Part shown: piece by piece, positions 25,695 through 36,803 of the stretch
Layout: every line of letters begins with the position of its first letter
How positions within the stretch are numbered: the stretch's first letter is position 1
Assembly: GCA_016785225.1 (NCBI GenBank)
Contig: JAFBJZ010000625.1
Location: 186,001 to 250,000, forward strand
DNA from: Psettodes erumei
Lineage: Eukaryota; Chordata; Actinopteri; Pleuronectiformes; Psettodidae
Reading direction: 5' to 3'
DNA: 64,000 nt
Position numbers and translations under genes: made by a program
The notes under the pieces: model-generated
The model's input: the letters and a program-made list of their open reading frames with translations, nothing else
Database searches by the model: none
What the model was told of the DNA's origin: nothing

Positions 25695-26272
25695 TCACTG
25701 TATTATTGTAAACTAAAGTTAATAATTGTGCATCCATTGCCTTGGAATAAGAAATAATGTGTAGATAGAAAAGTCACTTTTCAAAATTGCTTCACCAGAG
25801 CTGCTTCCTAGAAGACTTCCCACCAATTTCAAAGTTGAGACAGGTGGGAACTCTCAGATTATGGTGTAAATAATGTGATGAATAAAAGTCCCCATGGAAT
25901 TTCACTCAAAATCATACTGCCATTCCCAGGAAAGTGTGACATGCCACTTTGTTAGAGGAGCATTTCAATGAACTTGTACTGCCACTTCATGAAAGCGTAC
26001 CTCCCTGTGAAGCTGATTTATCTGTATTTATTTGTTTATTTATATGATTTCAACTGTTGCTCAAGAATGGCTTTGCCTAATGGAAAATATCAGTATTACC
26101 AACACCTCAGTGGTAATGAAGGAGAGCTTTCTTAGTGTAAGAATTTCTATGTACATGTTAAAAGTCTTGTGATGAAATGAACAGTCTAAAAGCCTTTTGG
26201 CGTGTAATATTTAATCTGCCATTTTTCTTGTTAGACCTGAAATAATGAGTGAATTCTGCTTAAGATATCTGA

Positions 26273-26278
26273 AATAAA
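26273..26278 (+). terminator. hs6st3: Candidate hs6st3 polyadenylation signal
   Basis: AATAAA followed about 25 nt later by a GT-rich and then T-rich element (26302-26326). It is the best-formed 3'-end signal downstream of hs6st3. Confidence 0.55.
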
Positions 26279-26295
26279 TGCATTGAATGGTCATA

Positions 26296-29200
26296 ACATG
26301 TCAATGTGTGTTGTTTTTATTTTTTCAGTATTTACTGTATTGACAGTTAATTTTTTTAAAAAAGCAAATGCACACATGCTGTGCTAGATTTTGCTGACAG
26401 ATAGTCAAGCTAGATCTGTCTGCCCTATCTGCTTATCAGGGTGCAGGAGGCTGGATCTATCCCAGCATAGACACAGGGGAGCATACCAATCTAATCTACA
26501 ATAACTCCAAGGTTACATATACAGTATATTCTTTTGGACTTACTAGCTGTTGTAAGTTGAAGTTTCAAAAGCACACAAAAGTAACCGATGAATATGTTTG
26601 CATGTTTTTCAAATTCATTTCTCCCCAAAGAATTATTCAGAATTGATATTGTCTTATGTTTCTGTTTGCTCTGGACCGCAACTTAGACCGAACACTTGAG
26701 TAGACAAAGAGAGGGTGAACCAGGGTTCTCGTACTAGAGATGATGACAGTGATTGGAGTCAGGTGTGGAGGTGCGTCAGGCGCCAGGTGCCAAGTGAGTC
26801 AGCAGGGCCTGCACTGCACACGCACACACACAGAAAGGGAGGGGACACACCAAGATTTGTGCCATGGATAGATTTAATCACTGCTCCATGATTAGTGTAC
26901 TTTGATTGTAATTAACTTAGCAGCAGCCTTTGAAAGAAAAAAAATTAAAACATTGTCTTCTCACAGTATGCACAGACAGAACAAGTTGCTTTTCTGATAC
27001 TTTTTCATCTCACAAAAGGTCGCGAAGTGATTAAATAGAATGCATGTTCAGATTCAGGAAATAGCCAGCTCTGTTCAATTACAGTGCACATGTTCATCTG
27101 AATATTTTAATTTCTTCTCATACAAAGAAGCAACAAGCTACGCTGGTATATAGTGCTTTTATATTTATGATGCTCTCTTGACATTTACTTAACTTGTTTA
27201 CTAGTTTCATTTCAACACAAATAAACAACTAAACACATATTTACTCTAATAGGCTTCATAATGATTTCTTAAGTGAAAATAATATCTGTAAATATAGCAA
27301 TGACACTCCATGTACAGCATACGGTACTTTCAGCCCGAAAAGCAGTGGAATAACAAACCGATTATGTTATTCTTATGAGATCACTGATTCAGCATTAAAA
27401 AGTGTTACAATATTACCAGAAAAGCACATTTACTTCCCGTTCACCATGAGCCCAAAGTGCCTCAGTGCCTACATTGAGATAACTTGGTGTTTTCCAAGAC
27501 ACACTTAACAGCTCTGTATCTCCTGGCACACAGAACCTTCTCCTTCCCCTCAGGTTGTACAGTATGAAAGGCTCGCTCAGCATTTCAGCCAGTGACTGCA
27601 GCAAATAATTTTCACCCAGATGGTATGACGGTATGCATTATCTTGCCATATCCCTAACAAAATAACAGGGTTGGGTAGCAGTCCTTGGTGTCAAACTAAT
27701 TTGTATCTAAATGTAATTAAATGCATTTGATTTGGTTTTAATTTTAAAACAGCTCACATTCACGTTCATTGGTCTCTCTGAGCCAGGCTGAGCTGGCCTG
27801 CTGAGCTGGCCCGGGTGAAACTATTGCCTTGCCAGAGTAGAGACAGCTCAGAGAATAGTATGAGCAGGACTCTGGAATGAATACTGAGGTGTATTGATTT
27901 TCATTTTTAACATGCAGGTCATCCATTTACCCACAATGCACACCCTTGGTGAGCGCAGGATGTTATACTGCTTGCATCACAAAATAAACACCTCACTATT
28001 GGTTTTCTGACTCAAACATCTTCCTGATGTTGTGGGTTTATGAGATTTGTGAAAGTATATTTTAGACAAGACTGACATCTACTGGCCAGAATGTAGAATT
28101 GCTACTTTTCCTCTCTTACAGTTCCTACAGTAATTCAAACTGGTTGTTAATTCCAACAATAAGCACATTGGATTTCCCTGGTTTTCCACGTGACATTTTT
28201 ACAGGAGCAATAAATGGAATTAAGTGAAGTAGAATTGACTTGAACTATTTAATCAGGTATATGTCTCAGATACATTAAAAAAATCAGCTCTTATTTGATT
28301 GTTTTGCCATTTTCTACCACTAGATGGCAATTGTACTGCAGGTATATTGTGCATAGTAAGACCACGTTTTCTACTTTAAATAATTCCTATAGAGACCTAC
28401 ATTTTTGTTTTCATAATTACAAATTCAAAAATTTTTAGAAACAAGAGGCAGAAAAGGTCACTTCAAAAGTGGTTTGTGTTATTTGGAGCAGGACAAAGCT
28501 TTAATCTTAACAAGATCCCCTCCCAAGTGCAGAGCTTTTCAAATAATGCAGTTTAAGAGTTACTGTTGAAAGTGCAGCTTGGCCACTGATAGTCCACAGT
28601 TTAGTTTAAGTAAAGATGTTGCTGATTTAGGGAAGTGTGCATGTGACAGCTAAATAAAAAAAACCAAAATGTGACACCAACTAAAGACACTGAGAAGTGA
28701 TGCCTCCTAATGCCAAATGGACTGTAAATACCAAAAATATGTGAACAACACACAAGGTGAAAGGAATGAAAGCATTTTCTTTGTTCTTGTATCGTGACTC
28801 ATCCTGACAGTGACATTTCCCTCAATGGGAGTCTTATGGTGACCTTTCCATGTGACACATGATGCCACATCTCTAGTTTGTTGAAGAGCTCTGTCAGTGA
28901 CAGATCAGATATAGCTCTTCTGTTATCAAAAGTAGCCACAAGAAACATAAAGGAGGGAATCAATCAGTCATAACTGGTCTGTGTGTGCATGTGTTTGTGT
29001 TTGTTGTGAGTTCTAACAAAATCAAAATAATTTCATGACAAGTAATGTATTGGATAAAGATATTATGTTCAACCCAATGATGGGTTTTGGATTACTTAAT
29101 TTAAAAATAACTTTTCACAATGCAAACATGCCCTATAAGCATACAAATTTTTCAAATTTCTCTGGTGAATAGCATGGCAGAATTGCTGCTAAAGCTGTCC

Positions 29201-29900
29201 TCAGCACACAGAAAATGTCATATGTCATATGTATGCCATTTAGGGCGATCATGACCAACACTGCCGCAGTATGGAATTACAGGCTGCTGATCTTTTTCTT
29301 CACTCTGATGTATGGTGCTCTGATAATGTGGTGCAAGTAGGTCTACCTCCGTAGTACCAGATACATAGATAGATATCCTTTTTGCAGATGCATTTTTGAC
29401 CTTGATAAGACTTTTAGACTGGGCTACTGTTAGTATGCATTTAATTTTTATACACATTTTACAAGTCAAAGCTTTTTATTCTTTAGTCTTCCATTGTCAT
29501 TATTTCTTATAGGGATACTTAACTCTTTAGGCAACGTGGGCAATTCCATTATTTATAATGCGAATGATATAATTTCGACTTCAAGCTATCTTTATCAAAT
29601 GTATAATGGTTCATTTCTACAATGTTATGTTTATATTGTGGTGAAAGCGTGTTGTCATTTAACTAATCCAGAAAATCTCACACGGTTTTATTGCTGTTCC
29701 CTTGGTAACAAGCAAACCCTTGCCCTTTTAGCCTACTGGCATTCGTGTGGACCGTACCACTTTGCGTTCGTAGGGGGATGATAAGAGATGTAACTATAGA
29801 GTGACCTCTTTTCAGCAGTATCTAAAACGTCCAGATCAATTTAATGTAATTAATTATTTAATTATTTGTAATATTTCAAATTATCATTGTCGTATATCCA
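26296..29900. other. Intergenic, no gene seen between hs6st3 and mbnl2
   Basis: AT-rich sequence with no ORF showing protein-family features on either strand. A short CA-containing tract lies near 26820. In human, OXGR1 sits between HS6ST3 and MBNL2; no seven-helix receptor ORF is present here. Confidence 0.6.
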
Positions 29901-29939
29901 TTCATTGACAGCCCAAGGGTACTCAACGCATCCCGGGAA

Positions 29940-30209
29940 ACACCCGCATCATACCAAGCTGACGGTCGTACAGTAAGCTGTCAGAAGCTTGTTGCTTAAA
30001 TCTGTGCATTGCTACAAAGTAACGAAGAAACGATGTCGGGCACGGAGGCGGAATAACAGGCTTTAATTCCGTGAGCAGAATAAGAACAAAATGGTTTGTT
30101 GAGCAGAACCTTCGGGAACACTTGACATCTTGTTTTCGTTAGTTCAGTCGTGCTGCCGTGTCGTCTGCCCTAGCTGGTGCGTGATCGCTGTATCCTCTTG
30201 GATGATGAG
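29940..30209 (+). promoter_or_regulatory. mbnl2: Candidate mbnl2 promoter and non-coding first exon
   Basis: Base composition turns CpG-richer near 29.93 kb (CATCCCGG, GACGGTCGTACAG, GATGTCGGGCACGGAGGCGG). The block ends in a strong splice donor, GATGAG|GTAAGC, with GT at 30210-30211. No long ORF is present, so any exon here would be 5' UTR. MBNL genes use several non-coding first exons, so this is a reasonable distal one. The transcription start is not visible. Confidence 0.35.
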
Positions 30210-30449
30210 GTAAGCAGGTGCACTCCTCGGCTAACAGCGAGGCTAACACAAGCTAATCAATGTGAACGCTGGCGTACTATACGAACGCTAGCCCATGACA
30301 GCGGTGCATTTAGCCTGCCAGCTATGTGCTCGTGATTAACTAGCTGAAGTAGCTGGGGATGAGAAAGCAGACTGCACCGGTCCTTCGAGGTAACGCACGA
30401 TGCAAACCAGATGACATGATGCTACACTGTCAGGCTGTCGCACTTTATT

Positions 30450-30648
30450 AGCAGTGGTGGACGGAAGTAGTCAGATATATTACTTAAAAACAAGTAGTAA
30501 TACTTAACTGTCCGAATACTCCATTACAAGTGAAAGTCCTGCATTAAGAGTAAAGCTACCCAAAGGAGAAAAGTATCCCCCGCGACTGGTACGTTATTAC
30601 TGGTATAATCCATTGATGTGGAAACAGTAATTTAATGTTGTATTTGAC
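30450..30648 (+). repeat. Fish repeat B copy
   Basis: Starts GCAGTGGTGGACGGAAGTAG and continues with ATTACTTAAAAACAAGTAGT, CTCCATTACAAGTGAAAGTC and CTGCATTAAGAGTAAAG, ending near GGAAACAGTAATTTAATG. This is a very common teleost repeat built on TACTTAAGTA words. It is decayed and without coding capacity. Confidence 0.75.
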
Positions 30649-31489
30649 AGAGATGCACCTTATGCTCATTTTCGTCATGGATTATGTTCTAGATTAATTG
30701 GTTGTTTCTAAAAAGTTGTTACTGAGAAATGCCATCATAATTACCCAGAGCCCCCATGCCTGTTTTGTTTAATAGTGCAAAAAAATCTCAAAAATTACTT
30801 TTAAAACGTCTATATAATTTAATGGAGAGGCAACAAATCCTTATATTTGAAAGATGGTACCATGAAACGTTAAACAGCTATCATCGCAGCTGCCAATTCA
30901 ATTTGTGTCAGTTGACTAATAGTATCAGCTGTACTTCCACCTACTGCCGGGTAGTTTAATCTTTAACGAATGTGACCAGTACTTGCACCTGTCAGATAAA
31001 TGTAGCGGAGCAAACAGTAGAAACAGAATGGCATTAAAAGAACATACTCAGGTGAAATGCTAATACAATACATATGTACACATAGATGTGTACTTAATCG
31101 TTAATAGTATTATGTTTTCTTATGTTCTTTGGTTGGGAGTTGATTTGGTTGAACACAACCATCATTTCTGTGAGACACCCTCAGTCTAAATATTTTCTTA
31201 ACCTTCCCTCTTTGAAATCCATCAAAATAAACAACATTTTCCTATTGTTCAAATTCTAGATAATGATTTCCACATTTATCAATGCGTTAAATCACTATCA
31301 AACATAAAGAAAGCTCTGCCAAAAGAGGATATGCTTTTTTTTTTGCTGAATTTAGAAAAAAAATACTCGTATTTAAAGCAGAAGCTCTGATGTAACATGT
31401 CAGAGTCTGTAGATGAACTGCTCTGGCCAAGCACGTCAGCAGCCGACTGTCATCACACAAACTTATACGTTACTGCAATGTCTTTCCAG

Positions 31490-31857
31490 GGGTCAACTAC
31501 CGGCAGTGTCTTTCTCCAAGCTGTGCAGCCAGCTTTCACGCAGTAGTTCAACTTCTGGTCTCCTATTGGCCGATTTCTAACTGGGAGGGTCTTCCCGGAG
31601 GCCGGCACACAGGCAGGAAGGGGGGTGGCTGGAAATGTTTCAGCCGGAGTTGGACAGACTGTCTGTTTTTACTGTTGTGAAGGGAAAATCTTTGGTCACC
31701 AAATCTTACGGGCAGAGAGAGAGAGAGAGAGAGAGGAGGGGGGGACAAAAGCCGTTCTTGTCCACATCTCCACAAGTCGGCTGCTCAAAACTTACAGCTC
31801 TGTTCCAGAGTGTCGGTGTGGGACAGAAGTTCTCAAGTGCTGCATGTTGCGAGAGAG
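31490..31857 (+). promoter_or_regulatory. mbnl2: Candidate alternative mbnl2 promoter/first exon
   Basis: A CpG-containing block with an inverted CCAAT box (ATTGG near 31565), a G-rich stretch (GGGAGGGTCTTCCCGGAGG) and a (GA)n run at about 31713-31737. A donor-like AGAGAG|GTAGGT has its GT at 31858-31859. A transcript spliced from here to 33247 would add only 5' UTR. Supported by composition and a splice signal, not by homology. Confidence 0.3.
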
Positions 31858-33610
31858 GTAGGTTTTCTTGCTCCGTTTCCTGACTTGCGCCTGAAGGAAT
31901 TTGCTGCAGTGTGCCGCGGGATAGCATGCAGTGAGGCTTGGCTCGGCTGACACAGTAGTAGAAGGGTCTGGGTGGAAAAAAAAACAAGTGTCTTCTAAAA
32001 TCTCTGCCTTTCCGCTTTCTGCGCATTCATAGGCCTTGTTAATTGCTCTCATGGGAGAAACTTTGGAGCTCCCACGCAGATTTATTCAGCACACGGGTTA
32101 ACCACCTTTTCTGCCCGCTCAGCAACTTCCTGTGTGTTTTACCACGTAGTGCACAGGTCTGACTATCCTGTGTGTTTTATCGCGTGCGTGACTCCCAGAG
32201 CTGGGTGTTGAAGCATTGTTCTGTGTCCCTTTCATTCTGCATGTGCCTTGGTGGAGAGTTAACATGACACACTGCAGCAATTTTGGCACCAAGTGTTATC
32301 CTATATGGAGAGAAGAGAAGCAGTGTGTTTGAAACTAGACAGTGGTCCACAGAGAGAAAGTACATATTGATATATTAAAAGGTACTATGTAGATTAAGTT
32401 GAAATGTAGTTTTAATCTAAAAGGATACTGGTCAGCGCACGTAGCATCACCCGCATCTTCCGGTTCTGTGTATTTGAGCTCTGTAAATCTATAACACACT
32501 GTTATGGATTTATCGACGGCCGCGACACCACCCAGCTACACATCCCCCAGGGAGCGCAACAACTGCGGCTCTGTGTTTGCAACGTGCTCACATATTTATT
32601 CAAGGAGCTCGGCTCAGAGGAATCATCAGCACCGTCGCCTCGGTGAAATTTGAGGCCCTTGTGTCGAATTGTGACGCAACAACCGTCAAAGAGGCCAAAA
32701 AAAAATCTTGCTCCTGCATGTTACTGGTGTCTTCAATGATCTGCGTGACTGTTCATCAAGACCGTCTGATCAACTGAGGGTTTGTCGAAGGATTTTGTGG
32801 CGTTTTTTTTTAAGTCGGGAGCGTGTGAGCACTTGTTCAGCTGCTCATTCGGTGTGATCCAGACGTGACATTATTAGCTCTGAATAAAAATGTATCAGTT
32901 TGAGACGAAAAAATATTAAACAGATATAAGTTGCTCTGGATTCATGTTCCTTTGTGCCTGACAAAAATTTATCGTGTCTTGTACTGAGGGGTTTTTCAAT
33001 ATGCACTGTACAGTGCTTGGCAGGGATCGTACAATATTGTGTCTGGCTGGTAAACAGTAAGAACTCTTAATATCTTAACTTTTTTATTGTTGTTATTAGC
33101 ATTGATTTCTTACCCATGCACTCAACTTATCAACTTTCTAACAGAGACTATATATACACACTTATCTGATTCCCCAAAGTCACATTTGTTGTTGTTATAT
33201 GTTACAACACATTGCCGGTAATGTGCGTGTGGTTTTTCTCTTTCAGATCACCAGTAGAAGGTGCCTTTGAGAAGACATCCCCGACTTGAAGCTGGTCCCA
33301 CGTGCGCTCGCCTGCGTCTGCGCTTTCTTGGGTCAGGCTGGACTCAAGCACCCGCTGCAAGCCCTTCGCCAACACTCCGCACAGCTTCGGCACCTAAAAG
33401 AAGGCGACCACAGAGCCCGTGATATAAAAGAGCGAGAGGACGGAGAGTAGTGACCTGAGCCTGCGTTAGATTTCCCTCCCTCGTCTGATATCAGGGCACC
33501 GTCGGTCGTGGAATATACACTTGGGCTTGAAGTAAAAAAAAAAAAAATAATAACAGAACACATCTGCGGTTGTTTCCCATTGCTAGAGGACTCGCCCTGG
33601 GTTGTCTTAA

Positions 33611-33649
33611 ATGAGGACCTTGTGCATACAGTCAAACCACAGCGTTTAG
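33611..33649 (+). promoter_or_regulatory. uORF 1 in the mbnl2 leader
   Basis: ATG at 33611 followed by 11 more codons and TAG at 33647-33649. It is wholly upstream of the main start and in another frame. It could lower translation of mbnl2; no function is otherwise inferred. Confidence 0.55.
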
Positions 33650-33691
33650 TGTGTGAGGCGCGCGACAACGAGACCGACTCGCAAGAATTTC

Positions 33692-33703
33692 ATGTTCGAT
33701 TGA
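33692..33703 (+). promoter_or_regulatory. uORF 2 in the mbnl2 leader
   Basis: A minimal upstream frame, Met-Phe-Asp-stop, ending 11 nt before the mbnl2 ATG. A uORF this short and close would make ribosomes terminate almost on the main start. Confidence 0.5.
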
Positions 33704-33714
33704 GACCGGCGGAC

Positions 33715-33888
33715 ATGGCGTTGAACATTTCATCGGTAAGAGACGCGAAATGGCTAACTCTGGAGGTGTGTCGACAGTTCCAGCGGGGAAACTGCTCCCG
33801 CAGGGATGAGGAATGCAAATTCGCCCATCCACCGAAGAGCTGCCAGGTTGAGAACGGAAGAGTTATTGCCTGCTTTGACTCGCTGAAG
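33715..33888 (+). CDS. mbnl2: Muscleblind-like 2, coding exon 1 (zinc finger 1)
   Basis: MBNL2 is an RNA-binding protein that controls alternative splicing, polyadenylation and RNA localisation by binding YGCY motifs through paired CCCH zinc fingers. This exon gives residues 1-58, starting MALNISSVRDAKWLTLEVCR. The start has G at -3 and G at +4. Zinc finger 1 is CX7CX6CX3H at C19, C27, C34 and H38; C53 opens finger 2, which is finished by the next exon. The exon ends in phase 0 at CTGAAG|GTAAGA. With every exon included the protein is 393 residues, or 375 without the 54-nt exon, close to vertebrate MBNL2. The IILK end and PMMYSAT phrase favour MBNL2 over MBNL1 or 3, and the hs6st3-rap2a setting agrees. 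Confidence 0.96.
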
Positions 33889-35496
33889 GTAAGAAATACT
33901 GCTCGCACTGTTATCTGCGACTGCTCAATGACCTTTTTACTGGACGTGAGAATGTTTTGCCCGCGGGTACAGGAGTAGGAACCTTAAAAAATTATTTTCA
34001 TCGCTGTTTCCCGGGTCCCTGAGTGAAGGATTTCTTTGTCGTATGATGCCAGATATATGCCAGGCTACACGCCACACGCTCATCGCATCCAAACTCAACC
34101 CTAAAAATATTTGAAATTTGTCTGTTGAACCAAATTTTGAAGAGAAAGATGAATGCGCACAATGGGGTTACTGCATTTCTGCTTCATTGCAAGAGGTGGT
34201 CAAACTGGTCTGTGTTCATCCAGGCGAGGTGAAAAGAGACAAAACAAACATTTCAAACAGAGAGGCTTCGTCTAGCACGGACTACCGTGTCTTCCAGAAA
34301 GGTAGCGCAGCGTCGAAGGGTGAACTTTTTTGGACGACGCTGTCGAGAAAGCTGGATTAACGCGGGGCTGAGCAATCGGCCCCTACCGACGGCCACTGCG
34401 CCGGTAAAATTAAATCTGGCAGCCGGTTGGACTTCAGCCAGTTTGTCCTCCTGTTTGCTGGGTCGCCCTGCGCGAGGCCGCGGCCGACTTAATCCACTCA
34501 CGCACATTCACTATCACAACACAATACAGCTTTGCCCCCCACGCCCCCGGGGGTTGCTCTCATGTCGAGTCCTCGCCTTATCTCCTCACTGTAGGCAGTT
34601 TGGCTTGCCGGCGCCCCGGCGGTCGAGGGCCTGAAAGAAATATCGCAGAGCCGCGACCACCCTCCTTTACCTGAAAACCCGCATTTATCGTCCGTGTTTG
34701 AATATCGTTAAACAGATTCTTCGAGGAGAAGTGATGGGCTGAAGCTAAACTGGAAGTAGTCATGTGATGATGTCCCAGCTCTTCTTCATGAATAGGCTTT
34801 TGTCTGAGGCGTTATTAAATATCTGACTGACACTGGTATCAGCTGGTACTGACTCGATAAGCATTTATTTTTGAGCAAGCAAATAGGGCCCGCTGCCAAA
34901 ACTGGGCTCTCTAAACAAATTGTTGTTTTACTCTCATTTAGCTGTTTCGGCTTCTCCACTCGTGGCCTTTTGTTTTGTTTTTTTTATCGCCGTGCCATTC
35001 GTCCGTTTCGGGCTGGCGAACCAGCAGCGCGCATTTGAAACGACGGCTCTCTCTACCCGTTCACCAATTACTCCTAACAGAGTTAACTTAATTACACCAA
35101 AACCGCGTGCACATGCCACATGCGCTGGTGTTGCGAGGTGTATCTTATGACTTCCAAAAAGGATCTTCTGAGAAGGCAAGAGCTCATGTGGGAGTGGGGG
35201 TCAGGGGAAAAAAAGAGACCACGATGATTAATGCTTCAGGAGGAGTTGTGCCTCAGAGCTCTTCGTGTAGCTCCTTCTTAAAAATCCTTTTGGATCATGG
35301 AGCAGGGCTTAGATAGAAGACTTGAACGGATACGCTTGTAATCTTTTGACTCTGTGACACCTCTGTTGCCTATTAATTTATGATTGATAAGAACACCCCC
35401 CCCCCACTCAGTTCCAAAGAGTACCGGTAACACTTCCGTGATAAGGAGCGCCAGCCTTCGCTCACCGTGCCTTTTTCTGCTCTCTCTTGAACGCAG
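33889..35496 (+). other. mbnl2: mbnl2 intron with CpG-rich centre
   Basis: A 1.6-kb intron between the first two coding exons. The stretch 34370-34660 is strikingly CpG-rich (for example CGCGAGGCCGCGGCCGAC near 34470) and gives open frames on both strands that look like composition artefacts. It may be part of the mbnl2 CpG island or a downstream enhancer or promoter. Confidence 0.6.
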
Positions 35497-35661
35497 GGCC
35501 GATGCTCGAGAGAAAACTGCAAATACCTTCACCCGCCGTCGCACTTGAAAACCCAGTTAGAGATAAACGGCCGCAACAATCTCATCCAGCAGAAGACGGC
35601 GGCAGCTGTGCTCGCCCAGCAGATGCAGCTGGTGATCCCAGGACCCAGCCTGCAGCCTGTG
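35497..35661 (+). CDS. mbnl2: mbnl2 coding exon 2 (end of zinc finger 2 and linker)
   Basis: A 165-nt, phase 0-0 exon giving residues 59-113. It completes zinc finger 2 (C53, C61, C66, H70; CX7CX4CX3H) and continues with the conserved HLKTQLEINGRNNLIQQKTA linker. It ends ...SLQPV at GTG|GTAAGG. The ORF reading through this exon in another frame is a shadow. Confidence 0.96.
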
Positions 35662-35751
35662 GTAAGGTCTTCATAGAGAAATCCCGCCATGCATTAGTTT
35701 CTCGTGTCATGTGCTTGCGCTCGTCTCCCGCGGTATAGCCTTCCCTCAAAG

Positions 35752-35982
35752 CCAGCTTTTCCTGTTACTCAGGGACTTGGCACCAATACCGGTCTCGGTT
35801 ATGGTTCATACATGACACCCCTGAGCCACGGAATGAGCCTCGTTCCCTCGGACATCCTCTCCGGCACCCAAGTTCTCGTTCCCGGGAGCCCGACTGTCAC
35901 AGTGCAGAACTCCTCCTCCTCTTCTTCCTCGTCTTCGTCTTCTTCTCCCTCACAGAAGCTGCAGCGCACAGACAAGCTAGAG
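35752..35982 (+). CDS. mbnl2: mbnl2 coding exon 3 (linker, poly-Ser)
   Basis: A 231-nt exon giving residues 114-190, the linker between the two zinc-finger pairs. It starts PAFPVTQGLGTN, as in MBNL2, after an unusually weak acceptor (CCTCAAAG, AG at 35750-35751), and ends QKLQRTDKLE at GAG|GTAGTC. An expanded run of 13 serines (residues 164-176), encoded by mixed TCC/TCT/TCG codons, replaces the short linker I recall from mammals. The 90-nt intron before it is near the lower limit for vertebrate splicing. Confidence 0.93.
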
Positions 35983-36088
35983 GTAGTCGTGCACGGCAAG
36001 GGAGGGGTTGAACATTAAAAAAAAAATACACACAATCCGGCCAAATGCTGAATTCCTCTCGCTGTCTCTTGTGATTGCTCGATCTCAG

Positions 36089-36343
36089 GTTTGTCGCGAG
36101 TTTCAGCGGGGAAACTGTGCAAGAGGGGAGACGGACTGCCGCTTTGCTCACCCCAGTGACAGTCCAATGATTGACACCACTGATAACACCGTCACTGTTT
36201 GCATGGACTATATCAAGAGCCGCTGCTCCAGGGAGAAGTGCAAGTATTTTCACCCGCCTACACACTTGCAGGCCAAAATCAAATCCAGTCAACAACAAGT
36301 CAGCCAGACAGCCGTTGCAGCCCAGGCCGCAGCTGCAGCCGTG
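36089..36343 (+). CDS. mbnl2: mbnl2 coding exon 4 (zinc fingers 3 and 4)
   Basis: A 255-nt, phase 0-0 exon giving residues 191-275. Zinc finger 3 is C192, C200, C207, H211 (CX7CX6CX3H); zinc finger 4 is C228, C236, C241, H245 (CX7CX4CX3H). The HPPTHLQAKIK helix and an alanine-rich stretch follow, ending at GCCGTG|GTAAGA. All eight zinc ligands are intact. The residue before the Arg-Cys of finger 4 is Ser (KSRC), where MBNL family members usually have Gly. Confidence 0.96.
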
Positions 36344-36803
36344 GTAAGACAGAGCCTTTATCCTTCTGACCACTGAAACGTGATTTAGTTTGCAGAATGA
36401 ACGCGATCAGGAGACACGTTGGTCGATCGGTATATATCTGCTTTCATTTGTAACGCAACCTTTTTTTTAACGGCGCGTATGCCCTTAAAATTAACCTGAT
36501 GAGAGCTACAGTTAAATCTGCAACGGGATTCTTAATATGCGCTTTTATTTGCCGATTGCATTGTCGTAGAGACAGTGTTGAGTTGTAATGAAGAACTGAT
36601 CGAGTAATAACAATAAAAGCAATCAATATACAATGTAAATGGCGTACAGGGTTGTACCATGTCGCTGTAAATCTCAGTTGTCCAAGCTACTGATTCAGCT
36701 GAACTACTAATTCAGGAATCTTAAATCAGTGTTGTAGCGCTTTAGTCGGTTATTTTGGTTACTGTGCATGCATATTGTGTTTTATGTGGTATACTACATT
36801 CAG

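Larger units (their letters stand above)
23062..26295 (+). other. hs6st3: hs6st3 3' UTR, extent uncertain
   Basis: Non-coding AT-rich sequence after the stop codon. Candidate polyadenylation signals are ATTAAA 23454-23459 and AATAAA 24229-24234, 25016-25021, 25881-25886 and 26273-26278. The last is the most convincing: about 25 nt further on comes a GT-rich stretch (TGTCAATGTGTGTTG) of the type that binds CstF. If that site is used, the 3' UTR is about 3.2 kb and includes two repeat insertions, near 24.95 and 25.5 kb. Confidence 0.55.
33247..33714 (+). other. mbnl2: mbnl2 5' UTR part of the first coding exon
   Basis: The acceptor is TTTTTCTCTTTCAG with AG at 33245-33246, so the exon probably starts at 33247 and carries 468 nt of leader. 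A frame in register with the MBNL start stays open for about 69 codons upstream but has no ATG; the only upstream starts in it are GTG-like. Two out-of-frame upstream ATGs are present (see the uORF entries). A TATAAAA at 33423-33429 could also be a minor internal promoter. Confidence 0.7.
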
